A DNA stretch of 64,000 bases from Rebecca billardiae RCC1528. Taxonomy: Eukaryota > Haptophyta. The stretch lies in NCBI GenBank assembly GCA_965240325.2, contig OZ251241.1, positions 496,001 to 560,000 of the forward strand, given 5' to 3'. The number at the start of each line of letters is the position of its first letter. Within the stretch, counting starts at the first letter, position 1. Positions 58,869 to 64,000 of the stretch are shown here, in pieces. The notes below the pieces were generated by a model. That model had not been told where the DNA came from. It ran no database searches and saw only the letters and a program-made list of their open reading frames with translations. The translations under genes and the position numbers were made by a program.

Positions 58869-61803
58869 ATGGGGTCGGCCAAGGTGCGCCGGCGCCAGTC
58901 GGGCTCGTCGGAGAAGAAGCTGCCCTCGCGCGGCATGCTGAAGAAGAAGGCGGCTCGCAACTCCATCGGCAAGACGCGGCAGAAGCGCGGCTCCGCCGCC
59001 AAGTACATGACGCGCACCAAGGCGGTGCGCACGCTGCAGCTGCCGCTGCGCGAGTTCCGCCGGCTGTGCATCCTCAAGGGGATCTACCCGCGCGACCCGC
59101 CGAAGAAGTTCAAGGGGTCGGACAAGACGTACTACTACACCAAGGACGTCCTCTACCTGCAGCACGAGCCGCTCCTCGCCAAGTTCCGCGAGATGTCCGC
59201 GCTGCTCAAGAAGGTGACGCGGCGCGCGGGCCGCGACGAGAAGGCGGACGCGGTGCGGCTGTACGACTCGCGGCCGGTGTACCGGCTGGACCACCTGATC
59301 CGCGAGCGGTACCCCACCTTCCCGGACGCGCTGCGCGACCTCGACGACGCGCTCTGCCTCCTCCACCTCTTCGCGACGCTGCCGGCGAGCAAGCGCGTCG
59401 CCGCGGAGCGCGTCGACAACTGCGCGCGCCTCTGCCGCGAGTTCCAGGTGCGCGGCGGCGCGCGCGGGCTCCGGCCGGGCGGGCGTGTACTAGGGGGGCA
59501 CCGCGGCGGGCGGGCGGCGCGCGCGCGCCGCGCGGGTCCGCCGTCCCGTGCGTGCGCTGAGGATTCGCATTGATTCTGACACCTCTTGTGCGAGCGAGGG
59601 CGGTGGCGCATGCGCCCCGCCTGAGCGTTGAACACAGCAATGCACCAGTGGCTGAGCACGCACGGCGCGCGGCGCGCGGCGCGAGGGGAGGAGGGGCGGG
59701 GCGCACGCGCCCGGCGCGCGCACCCGCGCCGCCCACGCCGCACCTGCGCCGCCCGCTCGGCCTCTCAACGCGGCCGCGCCGCCGCCACCGCCGCGCACCC
59801 GCGCCGCCGCCACCGCCGCGCCGCCACCGCCGCCTCGCGCCGCGCGCGCAGGCGTACGTCTCGCACGCGCACTGCCTGCAGAAGGTGTTCATCTCGATCA
59901 AGGGCATCTACTACCAGGCCGAGGTCTTCGGCGTGCGGCTGCTCTGGCTCGCGCCGCACGCGCGCCGCCAGCTGCTCGGTCCGGACGTGGACGAGCGAGT
60001 CCTGCTCACCTTCCTCGAGTTTTACGAGGTGCTGCTGCAATTCGTCAACTTCAAGCTCTTCTCGATGGCGAGGATGGCGTACCCGCCGCGCGCGGCGGGC
60101 GCGGCGGGGGGCGGCGCGGTGGGCGCGGCGCGCGACGCGGCGGAGCGCGCGCCGAGCGACGCGCCGCTCGCGCAGCTGCTGCAGCCGTTGGACGCGGCCG
60201 CCGCGGCCGCCGCGGCCGCGCGGCGCGCGGGCACGGTGCACTCGGCCAACCTGCGGCGCTCGCACTCGCCGTACGAGCGGCCGGGCGGCGAGGCGATGGC
60301 GCGGCTGCGCAAGACGCTGCACGGCTCGCAGCTCCGCGCCGCCGAGGCCGCCGAGGCCGCCGCGGGCGCGCAGGCCATGGCGGAGGACGCGGCGCTCGAC
60401 GCGGCCGAGCACGCGGCCGCGGGTGACGCGGGCGACGCCGACGGCGCCGACGGCTCGCCCCTGCTCTTCGACGGGCTGACCTTCTTCCTCGGGCGCGAGA
60501 CGCCGATCGGCGCGCTCGAGTTCGTGCTGCGCGCCTTCGGCGCGCGCGTCAGCTGGGTGCGCGCGCGCGCGAGGCTCGCGACGGTGGCATTGCCGCGCGT
60601 CTCCCACCCGCACCGCACCGCCCGCACCGCGCGCCCGCACCGCGCGCCCGCGCGCTCAGGCGCGCCACCCACGCCCCCTCGTGCGGGCGTCCGCCGGCTG
60701 CGCGCCGCCGCGCTACAGGACGGCCTGGAGGGTGGCGTGGCGCAGAGCAGCCCCGAGGTGACGCACGAGGTCATCGACCGCCCGCGCCCCGCGCCGCCCC
60801 CGCCGGGCTCCGCGCGCGCGCTCGTGCAGCCGCAGTGGGTGTTTGACTGCGCCAACGAGCGACTGCTGCTGCCCGCGCACGCGTACGCGCCCGGGCTGAA
60901 GCCGCCGCCGCACCTCTCGCCGTTCGCCGACGGGGCGGAGGGGTACGTGCCGCCCGAGCGCACGGCGCACCCCGCCTTCGGGCCGGCCGCGGGGCCCGCG
61001 GACGGCGCCGTGCCCGCACGCCCGGCGAGCGACGACGACGACGACGACGACGACCACGACGACGACCACGACGACGACGACGACAGCGGCAGCGAGGAGG
61101 AGGAGGAGGAGGAGGGCGAGGAGGAGGACGAGGAGGACGAGGAGGACGGCGAGGAGGGCGACGACGTCGCAGACGCGCAGCGCTTCGCACGCGAGCTCGA
61201 GGTGCGCGCGCCGCCCTCTCCCGCCATCACACCCGGCGGCCTGTCGAGCGCCAGCGCCTGCGCCCGCGCCCATGCCACTGAGCTCCACACTCACCCCTGC
61301 CGCGGTGCGGTGCGGTGCGCCCCTCGTGCGCGCGCGCGCAGGCGGAGCGGCGCGGCGTGCCCGTCAAGGCGGTGCCCCGCGGCGCGGCGGCCGCGGCTGC
61401 GTCCGCCGCCGCCGCCGCGCGCGCCGCCGCCCCGCCCGACGCCTCGGAGAAGAAGGAGCTCGCCAAGATGCTGCTCAAGAAGCGCGACCGCCGGCTGTAC
61501 TCGCAGATGCAGCACGGCATCGGCAAGCGGCGCGACGCGGCCGACCGGCTCGCCGCCAAGCGCGCGCAGCTCAGCGCGGCGCAGGAGCGCGGCAAGGGCG
61601 GCGGCAAGGGCGCCGCCAAGGGCTCGCGCTCGGCCTCGGCTCGCGACGAGAAGCCGGCCGCCATGCCGGCACTGGCAGCGCGCCCGAAGAAGCAGAGGCC
61701 TGCCGATGAGGCGCAGCAGCGGCACGCTGGCCGGGCGGCAGACGCCCCGAAGGCGGCAGGCCTGCTGAAGAGGAAGCAGAAGGCCATCAGCAAGTCGAAG
61801 TGA
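58869..61803 (+). CDS. PES1: Pescadillo homologue (ribosome biogenesis), four exons
   Basis: Exons 58869-59447, 59852-60556, 60719-61201 and 61342-61803 all join in phase 0 to give 742 aa. Pescadillo/Nop7 works with Bop1 and Wdr12 in the nucleolus to process the 27S/32S pre-rRNA of the large subunit. The N-terminal Pescadillo domain is clear (YMTRTKAVRTLQLPLREFRRLCILKG is its core region, then QKVFISIKGIYYQAEVFGV across splice 1). A BRCT domain is rebuilt across splice 2 (LEFVLRAFGARVSW, then VTHEVIDRP and QPQWVFDCANERLLLP). An Asp/Glu-rich tract and a basic Lys-rich tail follow, as in other members. Ala-rich inserts lengthen it beyond the human protein (588 aa). Confidence 0.93.
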
Positions 61804-62942
61804 CTGACGATCGATGACCGCCGTCGGCGTCCGCCGTCGTTCTGACGGGGCTGGGCCACGCGGCCCGCCCGAGTGGGCACGTGACCCGGGCTGGGCGGCC
61901 GGCGCCGGACCGGCCGGGAGCTATTGGCCCAGCGTCGGACAGCAGAGGGCTCGTCATCAGACTCAGTCACGGTGCAGACAGAGTGAGAGTGATCGACATC
62001 ACTCATCAGTGTCTGCTGTTCATCAGTGACGGAGAGTGACTGAGTGAGCCCAGTGACTCTGTGCAACTCGGTCCGACCCGCCGGCGCGTCGCAGAATAAT
62101 ACATGCAGAATTATTCATATATATATCGATCGATCATCATCAGATATCGATAGATCGCGATATCGATATGAGCAACGCATATATCCCCACTGGGCGGAAG
62201 TGCGGACGGGTTACGGTAACGCCGAAAATCGATTTCTTTACTGTGAGAATTGCGCGCTTGTCCCGCCATCAGTGGCACTGAAAACTAATAAAAGTGAAAT
62301 AATACATCACTATGATACTGATGTCTGATAGTGATAGCCCAGGCTGCGGCTGCTGCTAGCAGTAGCAGCTGTCGGTCATGTACGTGCGCAGCTCACTGCT
62401 CAGGCGTACGGAGCTCAGCAGCTGTGCCCCGCGGCAGCGAGGACTCTACGGCAGTGAGGAGACTCAGTACAGAGTACTCAGTACAGTAGACACGGACCGA
62501 GACGAACGGTTAATAATAGTTATTGAAGCCTTAGCGCGCCCGCCGCGTATCCATGATTCCATCCGAATTCCGCACCGCCTGCCTGCTATATCCGTTATAC
62601 GTATCGGTCAATGTCAATTGTATCGGTATGTATGTATGTATATATGTATATTATATGATCGGCTACGACGCCGATCTTCGGGTAGTGAACAACGAAGTTG
62701 AGGGCGCACGGCCCTAGCAGCCGGCTTGTGACGACACGGTCGGACGGTCGGACGGTGCATGCGCCGTGCAGCCGAGTCACACTGGCGAGTCAGCCGACTG
62801 CCAAGTGCTCGGCTCAGTGTGAACGGCGACGCAGCTGAGGCAGAGCGGCGCGCAATAAGATCCGACAGCCGGGCGGCGGCGCCGGGGGTGCACGCGAGCT
62901 CGCACGCGCGTTGTGTGCGCAGCCGCGCTGCGCGCAGAGCAG
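61804..62942. other. Intergenic; no gene seen
   Basis: Contains an AT/GATC-rich stretch near 62115-62170 with overlapping ATCGAT and TATCGATA palindromes, and TGTATGTATGTATATATG near 62625-62650. Nothing coding was convincing. Confidence 0.5.
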
Positions 62943-63935
62943 CCACAGCGCCGCGCCCGACCACTTCGCGAGAAGGCAGAAGCCGCTCGGCGCCGCGCGC
63001 GGCGGCCGAGCAGCGGCGCCTCCGCGGCGCGCGCCGCGCCGCCGCCGCCCGCCTCAGCCAGGACCACGGCGCGCGAGCGGCTTGCGGCTTGCGGCGGCGG
63101 CGGGCAGCGGCGGCTCGGCGAGCGCGCACAGCGCTCCCTCGAGCGAGTCCATAGCCGCGCGAGCGCGCCCGCACGGCCGAGCGCCGCGGGTCGCGCGCCG
63201 CGCGCCATCGCCCACACGGCCGCGGCCGCGTGCGCCGCCGTCCGCCACGAGGGCGCGGTGCAGTGGTGCGAGCCACAGCGCCGCGCCCGACCACTGCGCG
63301 AGAAGCCGCTGCGCCGCGCGCGGCGGCAGCAGCGGCGCCTCCGCAGCGCGCCACGCCGCCGCCGCCGGCGCGCCTCGCCGCGGCCGCGGCGCGCGAGCGG
63401 CCTGCGGCTTGCGGCGGCGGCGGGCAGCGGCGGCTCGGCGAGCGCGCACAGCGCTCCCTCGAGCGAGTCCATAGCCGCGCGAGCGCGCCCGCACGGCCGA
63501 GCGCCGCGGGTCGCGCGCCGCGCGCCATCGCCCACACGGCCGCGGCCGCGTGCGCCGCCGTCCGCCACGAGGGCGCGGTGCAGTGGTGCGAGCCACCACA
63601 GCGCCGCGCCCGACCACTGCGCGAGAAGCCGCTGCGCCGCGCGCGGCGGCAGCAGCGGCGCCTCCGCAGCGCGCCACGCCGCCGCCGCCGGCGCGCCTCG
63701 CCGCGGCCGCGGCGCGCGAGCGGCCTGCGGCTTGCGGCGGCGGCGGGCAGCGGCGGCTCGGCGAGCGCGCACAGCGCTCCCTCGAGCGAGTCCATAGCCG
63801 CGCGAGCGCGCCCGCACGGCCGAGCGCCGCCGCGTACGTCGGGTCACGCGCCGCGCGCCATCGCCCACGGCGGCCCGGCGGACGCCGTCACTCACGCCGG
63901 GCGCCGCCGTCCGCCACGAGGGCGCGGTGCGGTGG
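62943..63935. repeat. Tandem repeat, three units of about 323-330 bp
   Basis: Units start at 62943, 63273 and 63596, each beginning CCACAGCGCCGCGCCCGACC. Units 2 and 3 are almost identical, while unit 1 has more changes in its first half. Landmarks such as CTCGAGCGAGTCCATAGCC recur in all three. The periods are 330 and 323 bp; the second is not a multiple of three, so long open frames across it switch frame between units. No protein is supported. The repeat may extend past the window. Confidence 0.85.
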
Positions 63936-64000
63936 CGCACGCGGCGGGCTCGGCGGGGTCGAGCGCATTGGTGATGCCTCGCACGGGAGTCCGATTTTAA

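Overview
This window looks like nuclear DNA of a GC-rich, intron-containing single-celled alga. A haptophyte-like genome is my best guess. The reasons are the very high GC, short introns (mostly 87-162 nt) that typically begin GTGCG, protists' favourites such as a calpain-like protein, an EML-type WD40 giant, sulfotransferases and FkbM methyltransferases, and many AT-rich microsatellites in otherwise GC-rich DNA. I see no operons, rRNA, convincing tRNA or CRISPR. All exon joins below were worked out by eye: splice phases were matched across GT..AG and the resulting proteins checked for family continuity.

Layout. 1-3090: repeat-rich, with one decayed coding remnant (714-1255) and a palindrome-rich inverted-repeat element (2352-2797). 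3091-8399: PepD-type dipeptidase (-), Bcr-like MFS transporter (-), and a three-exon membrane sulfotransferase (+). 8359-17474: a head-to-tail, nearly identical 4.56-kb duplication. Each copy carries an F-box/RCC1 gene (-), a SULT-type sulfotransferase (+) and two inverted-repeat (MITE-like) elements. 17475-22197: repeats, a second MFS gene (-), and an end fragment of a retroelement. 22198-32320: DBF4-like kinase regulator (-), mitochondrial carrier (-), PHO88/SND3-like ER protein (-), RING-H2 protein (+), secreted protein of unknown function (+). 32773-40997: long microsatellites, then a retrotransposon. 41125-61803: FkbM methyltransferase (-), MsrB (-), a 2,892-aa EML-like protein in four exons (-), a pseudo-calpain (+), a 966-aa unknown (-), and Pescadillo (+). 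61804-64000: no gene seen, and a 3-copy tandem repeat of about 325 bp.

The most unusual object is the 7.8-kb retroelement at 33220-40997. It has split direct repeats in the order A1-body-B1-A2-B2, the hallmark of tyrosine-recombinase (DIRS/Ngaro/PAT-like) retrotransposons. Its reverse transcriptase/RNase H reading frame resembles that group. However, I find no tyrosine recombinase; an 18-bp minisatellite lies where one would be expected. Both outer ends abut AT-repeat DNA, as does a divergent end fragment at about 18160-18504.

The genes do not form one pathway. Loose themes are sulfation/glycan modification (three sulfotransferase genes), membrane transport (two paralogous MFS genes, one carrier), nuclear housekeeping (DBF4-like, Pescadillo) and cytoskeletal/ciliary-type proteins (EML-like, calpain-like). 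Several genes are arranged head to head over short shared upstream regions (52389-52565, 58594-58868, 28334-28549).
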